Positions 34,034 to 44,400 of a stretch of DNA of 64,000 bases are shown piece by piece; the first letter of the stretch is position 1; the number at the start of each line of letters is the position of its first letter. A program made the position numbers and the translations under genes. The notes under the pieces are model-generated. The model was not told the DNA's origin. It searched no databases and was given only the letters and a program-made list of their open reading frames with translations. The stretch is from Litsea cubeba (lineage: Eukaryota; Streptophyta; Magnoliopsida; Laurales; Lauraceae). The stretch is from positions 62,183,419 to 62,247,418 of the forward strand of contig CM022953.1 in NCBI GenBank assembly GCA_012931725.1, in the 5' to 3' direction.

Positions 34034-35009
34034 ATGAGAGAGTGCATCTCCATTCACATTGGCCAAGCAGGTATCCAGGTTGGAAATGCCTGTTGGGAGC
34101 TTTACTGCCTTGAGCATGGAATTCAGGTGCTATCTATCATCTTGTATTTCTCTCATCCCAATGTCCTCTAACAGGTGCTCATCTTCTTTCATCTCTTCTA
34201 CCTTCTTTTGGGTGGTTGTCTCTCTTATCTATCATCTTGTATTTCTCTCATCCCAATGTCCTCTAATGTTCAATTACAAATCTCTCTTTTTATGAAACTG
34301 TTCTCATAAGACATGGGTGTCTGTGACTACTTTTTTTCCCTCAAATCTGCTGACAATTGAACTTGAAATTTTCTATAACCAAATATGAGAAATGGGTTCC
34401 ACTCCATATTGTGTTACTTACTCTTGGATGATGTGGTCTTGGTTTCTTTTCCTTGTAGCCTGATGGGCAAACAACAACACCAATATCGTTGAGTGGAATT
34501 CAGGTGCTATCTATCATCTTGTATTTCTCTCATCCCAATGTCCTCTAACAGGTGCTCAAATATGAGAAATGGGTTCCACTCCATATTGTGTTACTTACTC
34601 TTGGATGATGTGGTCTTGGTTTCTTTTTCTTGTAGCCTGATGGGCAAACAACCACACCAATAACACTATTTTATCATTCAATCATGGTTTCAATTTTCAA
34701 GTCATTTGAACATTACCTCCTCTGCTCATGGTTGGTTCCTTTTTGCTCAACAGTTGGCAAAGAGATTGTTGATCTGTGACTGGACCGAATTCGAAAGCTC
34801 GCGGACAATTGCACTGGTTTACATGGTTTCCTGGTTTTCCATGCTGTTGGAGGTGGCACAGGATCCGGGCTTGGATCTTTGCTGCTGGAAAGGCTCTCCG
34901 TCGATTATGGGAAGAAATCAAAGCTTGGGTTCACCGTTTACCCATCCCCATAAGTCTCTACCTCCGTTGTGGAGCCCTACAACAGTGTCTTACCAACATC
35001 TCAAAAAAC
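34034..35009 (+). pseudogene. Alpha-tubulin gene fragment, intron retained, internally deleted
   Basis: 34034-34126 encodes the first 31 residues of alpha-tubulin (MRECISIHIGQAGIQVGNAC..., ending at the conserved exon 1 boundary with a GT donor). Two copies of a CCTGATGGGCAA (PDGQ) exon 2 start follow an acceptor (34459 and 34635). From 34755 the sequence encodes GKEIVDL..., FHAVGGGTGSGLGSLL and LERLSVDYGKKSKLGFTVYP, with TGA and TAA replacing Cys and Gln codons. Roughly residues 36-140 and everything past about 245 are absent. The retained intron shows it came from genomic DNA, not a processed mRNA. It is dead as a tubulin gene. Confidence 0.92.
34127..34680 (+). repeat. Shuffled direct repeats in the tubulin fragment intron
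   Basis: CTATCTATCATCTTGTATTT...CCAATGTCCTCTA occurs near 34131, 34228 and 34507. A segment of about 110 bp (AAATATGAGAAATGGGTTCC... to CCTGATGGGCAAACAAC) occurs near 34380 and 34558. Confidence 0.88.
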
Positions 35010-35179
35010 GTGAGACTGAATAAAAAATCGGCCGGTAAAAAAAAATTCTTGAGATGGTAAAATTTGCCTCAGTTAGCTCATGTCCATCCAAGTCACCGAA
35101 GCAAGAGGAGTTTCAGATCTGTGCATGAGAACCATTGGTGGCTGACGTTCAAAGATCGACAGACTAAACAGCCAAACTT

Positions 35180-35455
35180 TATAGTATGAGATTTGAGGCC
35201 CATGCATGAGCGATAGAGGCTGTGATGATGAAATGAACCTTAACTGAATATCATAAAATATTGTCATATGTTTAATATGTTTTCAGATCTGTGCAAGTAT
35301 GAGATTTGTGGCCCATGCATGAGCGACAGAGGCTGTGATGATGAAATGAACCTTAACTGAATATCATAAAATATTGTCATATGTTTAATATGTTTTCAGA
35401 TCTGAATATCATTAAATATTGTCATATGTTTAATATGTTTTCAGATCTGTGCATA
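35180..35455. repeat. 113-bp tandem repeats
   Basis: AGTATGAGATTTGAGGCCCA... recurs at 35183 and 35296. The tail AATATTGTCATATGTTTAAT / ATGTTTTCAGATCTG is present a third time near 35415-35450. Confidence 0.88.
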
Positions 35456-35599
35456 GAGAGAGAGAGAAAATCAAACAAAATATTGAATCTAGAGATAGAA
35501 AGAACTGACCTTGAAGAGAGAAAACGTGCATATTGGTTTTAGGACCTTGAAGAGAGAGATGGAGATAGAAGACGTGTATATGTGTTTTAGGAGTATGGA

Positions 35600-35770
35600 T
35601 TTATGGAGAGATGTTATGGAGAGGTTTTAGGATAATTATGGTTGGTAATAGAGATCTCATTGAGAGATTTTAGGATAATTATGGAGAGGTTTTAGGATAA
35701 TTATGGTTGGTAATAGGGATCCCATTGAGAGATTTTAGGATAATTATTATTGGTAATAGGGATAGATTAT
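35600..35770. repeat. Short tandem repeats (TTTTAGGATAATTATGG)
   Basis: GAGAGATTTTAGGATAATTA and GGTTGGTAATAGGGAT repeat three to four times in alternating order. Confidence 0.8.
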
Positions 35771-35821
35771 CCAAGTTAAACCCTCGAATTTTATGAAGAG
35801 TAGAAGACCAAGGTCCCGACC

Positions 35822-36138
35822 TAGAGGTGTAAATTGGGCCGGGCTATGGGCCAGCACGACAAATTTATAGCATTGAACAGGCCATCCCGGCCTGGATGAC
35901 CCAAATGATGGGCCTTGCTGGAAAAGGAAGCCCTGGGCCCTAGGCCAGGTATAACCTTGTAAAAGTCCCAATCCACAGCCGATTACAAACTACTGCAACT
36001 ACAACTACGAGATATTCGGCGTGATATTGTCCAAGCCCCGTCCTCAAATTTTATTTAGATCCGAAGACGGTCATCATTCTGTAGGCTTTTTTAGGGTTGG
36101 TCCGGGTACCCGTATAAAAGGCCCAATTCACAGCCCTA
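35822..36138. mobile_element. hAT-like MITE remnant
   Basis: Left end TAGAGGTGTAAATTGGGCC and right end GGCCCAATTCACAGCCCTA are inverted repeats with three mismatches. The interior is rich in GGGCC words. No 8-bp target duplication was found, so an end may be altered. Confidence 0.6.
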
Positions 36139-36626
36139 ATCTCACGTGAATATCACGAAGTCTGAAACTCTTTAACCTAAAACACCACCCTTCCTTAGCT
36201 GCAGAGATTTTCCTTCCTCATCGTCTTTGACGATCCCGGAGGCACCAAAACGGTTTTGCAGAAGACGAACCAACGACTATATCAGGTCCCTCTCTCTCTC
36301 TCTCTATTTCTTCCTATATGTATATATAGTTAGAAAACCAATCTCTTTCTATCATTTCTAAAAGACTTAACAGAACAATACCTGCTCGTATCTAGGGTTT
36401 TAGCTTCTTCATGAGCGGATGAAACCCTAATCCCTGCAGATTCTGGAACCTTCTCCCCTTGGCTCATTTTTAGGATTTTAGCTTCTTCATTCGCTTATGA
36501 AACCCTAACTACAGGTTCTTGAATCCTCTTCCCCATCCCCCATTTCTAGGGTTTTAGCTTCTTCATAAGTGGATGAAATCCAAACTGTAGGTTCTTGAAT
36601 CTTCTCCCCCAAAAGGAAGGATGTCC
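36139..36626 (+). pseudogene. Duplicate copy of the FLX-like gene 5' leader and start codon
   Basis: Resembles 41133-41475 in order: TAATCTCAC..., CTAAAACACCACC, a GTTTTGCAGAAGACGAACCA / CGACTATATCAG leader, a CT microsatellite, TTTTAGCTTCTTCATGAGCG, AGGTTCTTGAATCTTCTCC and CCCAAAAGGAAGGATGTCCG. Likeness ends at the ATG (36621). The leader keeps a donor (ATCAG|GTCCCT, GT at 36286-36287). The TTTTAGCTTCTTCAT...ACAGGTTCTTGAA intron-end segment is triplicated (near 36400, 36480 and 36553). It could be a dead duplicate or a distal promoter/first exon of the FLX-like gene at 41.5 kb. Confidence 0.7.
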
Positions 36627-38676
36627 GCTCCAATAATCTTTGTGATATTTTCGGAATATCGCATTGAATTCCATGGAAAATGTGATAAAATTAGAATAAA
36701 AATGGGAAAAGTTTGGAAAAATCTGTGGAATTTGTTTGAAGCAGTAGTTTGTATACCTATTTAGGACCCACCCATAGTTACCTGGGTTTGTACCTATTTC
36801 GGTGCCTATTCTAATTCGAGAGTTCGTTAGGTTAGGTTGGTTCAGTTCGCTATTCGTTTTGCTTGATTTGAACTCGAGTTCGATGAACTGATTCGTATAT
36901 GTAGGTTAATGTTGTTTATACTGATTACTGAGGAAAGACCTGCTTGATCGTGTATAATTAATTTTGATTAGTTCTTTTTAAATTTTTTGCTTAAGTGGGC
37001 TACTAAAGATCACTGATTCCCTTATAATCCTATTGTTATAGTTGAATAACAGAGCTATATTTGCACAATACAAAATTAAATTTGGGGGCCTTAAATTGAT
37101 TCTATTGTTATTGGCCTAGTCTTTATCCATATCCACATCCAAATCCTCCATCCTTTCTTTTAGTTGGCAAGAATTCAAGTGGGCCCTAATTAAATATTGA
37201 CCCAAATCTCCGATGCCAAATGTTAGATTGATGACATATAGATATATGTAGATATATGCATTTTGATATTTTTTATTTTTTTCATATTTATTTCTTGTGT
37301 GACCATTGGGATGGTGGGTGTAATTTTGTAAGAGTTAAATCTCCTTTGAGGTGTTTCAAAAAGGGTAGTAACTTACTAGTTTAGATTATGAAATGGGCCC
37401 TGCTAATTGTATTAATGACTAGGCCCAGAGGCAATCCTCTTAGTTCCTACTTTTCTTTCTCATGGAAGACTTACTATTCATGGTCTAATAAAGGTAGAGC
37501 ACTTTTAACGCAAAGAAAAAACATTTTCAATAACAGGAAAATGGTATTTAAAATTTCTAAATGGAGGAAGCGTAGTTTTTAAAAAAAGTAAAGAAAAAAT
37601 AATATTTCTTTTGTCTCTGAAATGATTTTAACCCCAAAGGCAAAATGCACATGTACCACATGGTACACTGATTGACTCTTGGAGAGAATAAAAGTATTAT
37701 ATTTTTAATGTCTTCTTCAATCCACAAGAGAGAGTCTTGTCGTATCATATTTAATATCCATTGACTCAAGAGAGAGTAAGGGAAGAGAGAATATAATATT
37801 ATACTTTCATTATCTTCCTCAATGGAAGATAGAGAAGAGAGTTCAGGCAACAAAGATGGAAAAGAAAACCAGAGCATGTTACTAACTGCACCAAACTCAA
37901 AAATATTTTAGAGGCTGAACTCACCTAATCCGAACTGTGAATTATATGAATGAATTGATTTACAGTTTGTGACCTTTCCAGAAAATTAGCTAACTAAGTT
38001 TAGGACCTGCTGGTTTGCTAGGTATTTAGTTCTCAAAAATTACGAGTAATGTTTTGCTATTGACGAGGCTAAAGTTAAAGAAAGGTAGATATTCACAAAT
38101 AGCCATCACATAATTTTCTCTTTGGTAGGAAATGATTAAGGTAGTCAAAGGGCCACCAGGGATTGTACAAGACCTACCCTCAAAATATGCTGGCTGGGGC
38201 ATGCCGGTGCCCACTGCCGAAACCCTTACTAGGCGCGGACATGGCGGGGCTAAGGTTGGGCCCATGTCCTGAAGAGAAGAAAATAACTTTTTAGGGATTA
38301 TTTCCCTTTTTTTTTTTTGCGAGGGCTGGATAAGGGCTGAGTTCGGGCCGAGGGCTTGAAGTGAAGAAAATCAAATTTTAATTTCTTTTCTACACACTAT
38401 TGGGCACCGAGTGTAAACCTGACATTAACCCTCCTTCATCTGAGCTTGGGACTGTTAATGCAATGTACCAAGCAACATGGCGCTGGATGAAAATTCACTA
38501 TACTAGAATCTGATTTAGGGTGATGGATCAAATAAGAAAAGTACCGAACAAACAAATGGATCCACAGGATGCCATTGGGATTTTATAGTTCTTTGTTTTC
38601 TAGGCTGCGGCCAATCCAACAGGTGGACCATTAGAGTTGGCTAAACATTAGACACAATAACTAAAGAGAAGTTGGC
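36627..38676. other. AT-rich intergenic DNA
   Basis: No coding or repeat structure recognised. If the leader at 36.2 kb is used, this would be intron. Confidence 0.45.
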
Positions 38677-39750
38677 GCAGCCCTAGACCCTTGATTGATC
38701 TAGATAAATCTCTCAAAGGATTGATCGAATCCAAGGGATGGATTCTTAACTTTAGAGCACGCTCACGGCCTTAAAACCCATTGGTAGGAAAACTCATGTA
38801 ATTGAATTAATTGAAGAAAGCATAACCATTACAATAGAGGAGTCCTCTATATATATAGAGTAGCACTGTTTCTTAATAACCAAGATATTCTAAGAATAAG
38901 AAACTGTCTAATCTTAATCAAAATAAAATTTAGGAAGCAAATCTACTAAGCAACTATACTAATTTAGAGACTTTCTAAATTAAGGATAGGGATTTCAAAA
39001 TGAGAGATCATGTGGGCCCATCAGGTGGGTCCATCAGGGCCTGCGGGTCCTGGTCTTGGGTCGGGCTGGGTGGATGGGGTTTTAGTTGGGGATGAAGGTG
39101 GGGTTGCGGTGGCCCGTGGGGGTTGGTGGAATGAGTTTGATGAAGGTGATTTTGGTGGAACGATTTGGGGATATTAGGGATTCTGAGCAGAGGAGTTCGG
39201 TGAAGGTTTTAGGTTTTCTGGCAGAGGGGTATCGCTGGGATGGTTTAAGGAATGGCTGAGGTTGGCGGTGAAAGGTGGATGTCGATATGGGAACGAGATG
39301 GATGGACTGAGATCGAGGGAAGACAGTCGTTCTCCGGTGACCGGATCTCGGGTTTGATACCAATCTAGTGCAATCCCGGACCTTTCATTGATCTAGATCA
39401 ATCTCCCGAAGGATTGATCGAATCCAAGGGATGGATTCTTAACTTTAGAACACACTCATGACCATAAAACCCATTGGTAGGAAAACTCACGTAATTGAAT
39501 TAATTGAAGTAAGCATTGCCATTACAATACGGGACTCCTCTATATATATAGAGTAGCACTATTTCTTAATAACCAAGATATTCTAAAAATCAGAAACTGT
39601 CTAATTTTAATCAAAATAAAATATAGGAAGCAAACCTACTAAGCAACTATACTAATTTAGTGACTATCTAAATTAAGGATAGGGATCTCAAAATCAGAGA
39701 TCACTTGGGCCCATTAGGGCCTGCGGGCCCTGGTCTTGGGTTGGGCTGCA
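38677..39750 (-). mobile_element. TRIM-type miniature LTR retrotransposon
   Basis: Two direct repeats of about 390 bp (38677-39070 and 39369-39750) are highly similar and enclose only about 300 bp. On the minus strand, the right LTR ends in CA. Five bases later comes TGGTATCAAACCCGAGATCC, close to the TGGTATCAGAGC site primed by initiator Met tRNA in copia and TRIM elements. Each LTR carries CTCTATATATATAGAG. The interior has no gag or pol domain. The left LTR has an extra GTGGGTCC-type insertion. No clear target duplication was found. Confidence 0.8.
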
Positions 39751-40135
39751 TCAGAAGTGATCCCATCTAATAAGAACCCACATAAGATTCACAAGAACCG
39801 TGCTCAAATAAACCCACACATGCTCATATTAATTTACATATTTTTTGAAAGGTAAATAAATCTGCAATTACAAAAACTGTATGTAAATTAGCCATTGAGA
39901 AAAATCACATAAGAATCATGCATGGCTTATTTACATAGAAATCACATAAGAATCACATGAAAATTACGTATGACCCACATGAAAATCACATAAGAATCAT
40001 AGAAAAAAACTAATATAAGAAACTGTGAAGAACCTACATTTGAATCGTATAAGAATCATACTCAAAGAAACCATTTGAGCCTGCTTTATATATATATATC
40101 TATCTATATATAGCTATTGTGTATGTGTGTGTGTT

Positions 40136-40375
40136 GGGGGGCTAGCTCTCCTAAGCTGAAGCGTAACTTATCCTAAGCTGAAACAGTATGGTCCCACAAA
40201 TCAAAGTCGATTATCGTTGTTTTTTGCATGATGATCGTCTCCAAAATCAAGATAAATCCAATCAGAACTGGATTTTCCAGTTCCATCATGCAAAAAATCA
40301 GATACAATCAACTTTGATTTGTGGAACCAGCGCTATTCCAGCATAGGATAAGCTACGCTTCAGCTTGGGAGAGCC
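40136..40375. mobile_element. Fold-back MITE (long inverted repeats)
   Basis: GGGGCTAGCTCTCCTAAGCT / GAAGCGTAACTTATCCTA at the left is matched inverted by TAGGATAAGCTACGCTTCAG / CTTGGGAGAGCCC at the right. Inner arms also pair (ATCAAAGTCGATTATCG with ATACAATCAACTTTGAT). CTGCTTTATA occurs before (40081-40090) and after (40376-40385), possibly a target duplication with TA repeats gained on the left. Confidence 0.75.
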
Positions 40376-40419
40376 CTGCTTTATATTATATATATATATA
40401 TGTATGTATCAAAAGTGAG

Positions 40420-40590
40420 AGGGCCTTGCTAGGCCGGGCCTAGTATTGTCCAAGCCTGGCCTACAGAATTTTTGTCGAAGCCTGTTTCATTGGGCTTTTT
40501 AAGATAAACAAAAGCCATCATTTCGCGGGCTTTTTGAGGGCCGGGCTGTGCCAGGTACTCTCATAGGAAAGTCTGAATGACAGCCCTAGA
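40420..40590. mobile_element. hAT-like terminal remnant
   Basis: GGCCGGGCCTAGTATTG... and GGGCCGGGCTGTGCCAGG precede ATGACAGCCCTAGA, a hAT-like right end. No matching left end was found. Confidence 0.4.
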
Positions 40591-41132
40591 AATGATTACC
40601 TGTACTGTACATCACACTGGTAAATCAAATCATAAAAAAAGGGTGAGGGTTCCATTTGAATCTCAATCTTATACTTTTCAGTCCTAATTTCGCTGCTCTT
40701 TCAGCAGCACCCCATTTTAAACTGAGTTCCAAAGAATTCAATAATATAAATTAGGTAAATGTGCTATATGCATGTTCAATTTTTAATTATTTTAAAATTA
40801 ATTTGGTTTCCATATTATTTGCTGAACAATATCCAAGAAAAGATCCCAAATTTGAAAGACATTATAAACAGTTTTAGAGCACATTTGCACAAGGAGGATG
40901 ATTCTTTAGTGATGCCGAAACGGTTCTGATCTTTCTCAGGCGTTGCTTTTCTGTGCAGAAAAATGATTTTTTTTTGAACCGGTATTCCTCAAATATGCCG
41001 AAAAGTATTTCTTATGAAAGCTTCTGAACCGCTCGACATTGCATAAACAAAAATTTGGATAGTATGGAATTCAAAATTACACAAAAGTGCTCCGGTTGAC
41101 GATACTGTCTCCCAATAATCATATTTGTGACA
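40591..41132. other. AT-rich sequence upstream of the proximal FLX-like leader
   Basis: No recognisable gene or repeat; potential promoter region of the FLX-like gene. Confidence 0.4.
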
Positions 41133-41270
41133 TTAATCTCACATTCATCTCATGCAAGTCATGAATCTCAAACCTAAACAGCTCACCACTCTAGATCAGC
41201 AGCCCTCTCCATAATCCTTCTTTGAAGCGGGAAAGGAGTGAAGGCTTTTGCAAAGGAAGAACAAATGACT

Positions 41271-41314
<44 letters not shown>

Positions 41315-41468
41315 TAAGTTAGTAATTCCTATCATATCTACCTCTAACATTACTACGAAAATCAGAACAATACAACTTGTTTCTATATGAATTTAGCTTC
41401 TTCATGTATGGATAAAACTGTAAATGCAGGTTTTTGAATTTCCTCCACCTTGCTCCCCAAAAGGAAGA
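41133..41468 (+). promoter_or_regulatory. Proximal 5' leader region of the FLX-like gene
   Basis: Related to 36139-36620. A probable leader exon ends near GGAAGAACAAATGACTATAT (about 41275). An acceptor ATGCAG|GTTTTTG ends at 41429, 39 bases before the ATG. Where the distal copy has its GT donor, this copy runs straight into a CT microsatellite (41276-41310), so the donor used here is unclear. Confidence 0.55.
41276..41310 (+). repeat. (CT)n microsatellite in the FLX-like leader
   Basis: About 17 CT units directly after the putative leader exon. Confidence 0.92.
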
Positions 41469-44400
41469 ATGTCAGGAAGAAATCGTGGCCCTCCACACTC
41501 GATCAAGGGCCCACCACATGAACCTCCATTCGGCCGTGGGCCCCTCGGCCCCCTTCCCCACCCCGCGCTTCTCGATGAAATGCGTGATGCAGCCGCCTTC
41601 GCCCGTGGCGGCCCGCCACGTCCCCTTCCGCCACACCCGGCCCTCATTGAGGAGCGCCTCGCCATCCAGCACCAGGAGATCCAGGGCCTCCTCATCGACA
41701 ACCAGCGACTCGCCGCCACACATGTTGCGCTGAAGCAGGAGCTGGCAGCAGTGCAGCACGAGCTGCAGCGTGCGCACCACGCTGCTGGCGCATTACAGGC
41801 GGATGCGGATGTACAGCTGAGGGAGCTCTATGACAAGTCAGCGAAGATGGAGGTGGACATCCGCGAGGCCGAGGCCATGAGGGTTGAGCTCCTTCAAGTG
41901 CGTGCGGAAATTCAGAAGCTTAGTAGTGTGCGGCAGGAGCTCGGCGCCCAGGTCCAGGCGCTTACTCAGGATTTGAGTCGGGCGGGTGCAGATATTCAGC
42001 AGGTTCCTGTTATTCAGGCGGAGATTGAGAGCATGAAACAGGAGCTGCAGCGGGCAAGGTAGTTTTGAGTCAGTTGCTTTCCTGTCACCTTTCTTTTGTC
42101 GTACAATGCATTGGCAGTGTTTAAGGTCCTACCTTTTACCTTTTTAGTTTGACGTGGATGAATGGAAATCGTAGGCATCTGATGATTGGCAACCCAATTG
42201 ATCATTGGGATGTTAAATGGTACGTATGTAGAACGGTCTTGTAGAGGAAAAATTGCTGCTGATTGGATGGTTGGCATTTTTTGTTGGAGAGGAATTCTCA
42301 TGTATTGCCCCTCCAAGATGAGCCCCAACAGCTGATTGACCTGAATAACCAAAAAAGATGTACTCCACCTGGACAGAATACTGGCACGAGTAAAAACCTG
42401 GTTCGGAATTTGACCAGCTAGCGTGCATTCAAATTCATATTTCACATTGTGATACATCTTTCAATTAGAGAGTTCATGGATTAGCTTCATTCAATTCATT
42501 TATTTTAATCGCGTAATTTTAGTTTGAGTGTGACGAGTTCAATTTTGATTAATTCTAATCTAAAAGTTGGTATAATGTGCGTGTAACTGCACATATAGAC
42601 TGCACTTTTTTTCCCAAGGCCTGCAATTGATTTATGCAAATGTTGCAAAATTGGACGAATTAGTTCATTTGAGTGCCGCAAATTTGGATGAATTCAATTG
42701 TGAGTTGTTTAAATGAACTGATTTGAAGTTCGATATCTACTTGTACGATCAGGTAACTGTTGCTGACCAACAGTTCTCAAGTGCGAACTGTGTATTAGTT
42801 CTTTCATGCTTGTGGCATTTACTTCTTTTCCCTTACATGACTGCCAGGGCTGCGATCGAGTATGAGAAGAAAGGGCATGCTGCAAATTATGAACAAGGCC
42901 AAGCAATGGAGAAGAATCTGATTTTGATGGCTCGTGAGGTGGAAAAGCTGCGGGCAGAGATTGCTAATGCAGAGAAGAGAGCTCGTGCTGCTGCTGCCGC
43001 TGGGAACCCAGGTACGTGGTCCTATTAAGAATCTACAGGGAAATACCAAACATGTTTTCTTTGACTTCCATTACTGTCGCCATGCTTGTGACATTGACAT
43101 TGTTTCTAGATTATGGCCTATGCGGGGGTTCTAGTACACATGTTTTCCCTCTTCTGTTCACTTTGTTGTTTCGCAATCACAATCATGACTGGAATTTACG
43201 TTATCTTCTTAGAATGGCAAGGTTCACAACTAGAACTTTGTTTTGCTTCTTGATTTGTCAAATCTGTTTGCATATGTATGTCTATTTGCTTTTGCATTCG
43301 GTGCATTCACATTAGAATAATTCTCTCAGTCATAAAGTTACATAGCTGGATATTTCTGTTGATGAATGGTACTAGTATCCTCTGCATACAAACATGGTTA
43401 TGGGTGTGTGATGCAGCCGCTGTTTCACCAATCAAGATTGTAGTGGGAGTTTAATTGAATCAAGTAGTAATTGTAAGATTTTCACTTCTCTTTTTAAAAT
43501 CATCATCATCAAAGCCTTGTTCCAACTATGTTGGTGTCGGCTACATCAATTTTGTTTCTCCATTCCGATCTCTCCTGAGCCAAATCCTTGGATGGATTGT
43601 GCTTCTTCATGTCTATCCTTACTAGTTACTACTAACATCTTTGTCCTCTTCGGTCTTCCCCCTTTCCTTGGTGGGCCATCAATCTACGAAAAAAAACTTT
43701 TCTTCAATGGAATTGTTTCCGGCTGCATTGGACCTGTCCAAACCATCTCAAATGATTCTCTCTTAATTTATTACTCATTAATGCCTGATGCATAGTTATC
43801 AGAATCCTACGAGTTGTATCCCGAATCTTAAGGAACACGATTCGTATCTATACAATGAATCCCATTTTCAGGTGAATCTTAGGATTCATGTGTGGATCCT
43901 ATGATTCGACACTCGTTTTATTGAATCTTACGATTCAAGCAATTCGGCTAAGCGAGAATAGTTACAACCAATAAGTTAATTTTAATAATCTTTTACCTTT
44001 TTCTTTCTTTATTCTTTCTTTCTTTTAGCTCTTTCATTTTTAAAAGGCTATTTAGTATTTAATGAAATCTCTAAGAATTTTTTGTGGCTTTGATAAGGTT
44101 TTAAAGATGAATAAAGAACATGCATTTAATTAAAGCATTTGACTGTATGTATGGTGCTTGTCTATATTTTCTTCTTTTTTAATTTCTTTTTTTAATCCAA
44201 AAACCTTCACGAACACGTTCTTTACTTCAAGAGATACCCTACCATGTAAGATTGATGGTTTAGATTTTATTTTTACTTTTATATTTTGATTTAAAGATAA
44301 TAAAAAATATATATATTCATGCTTTAAACTTATTTAACTATTTACACATCATTTATTATATATATGTCATGATGTTCTTGATATGATTGTATGGTAGACT

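Noticed and set aside
41402..41780. Minus-strand ORFs opposite FLX-like exon 1
   Set aside because: Produced by the GC-rich codon use of the sense exon; no independent support.
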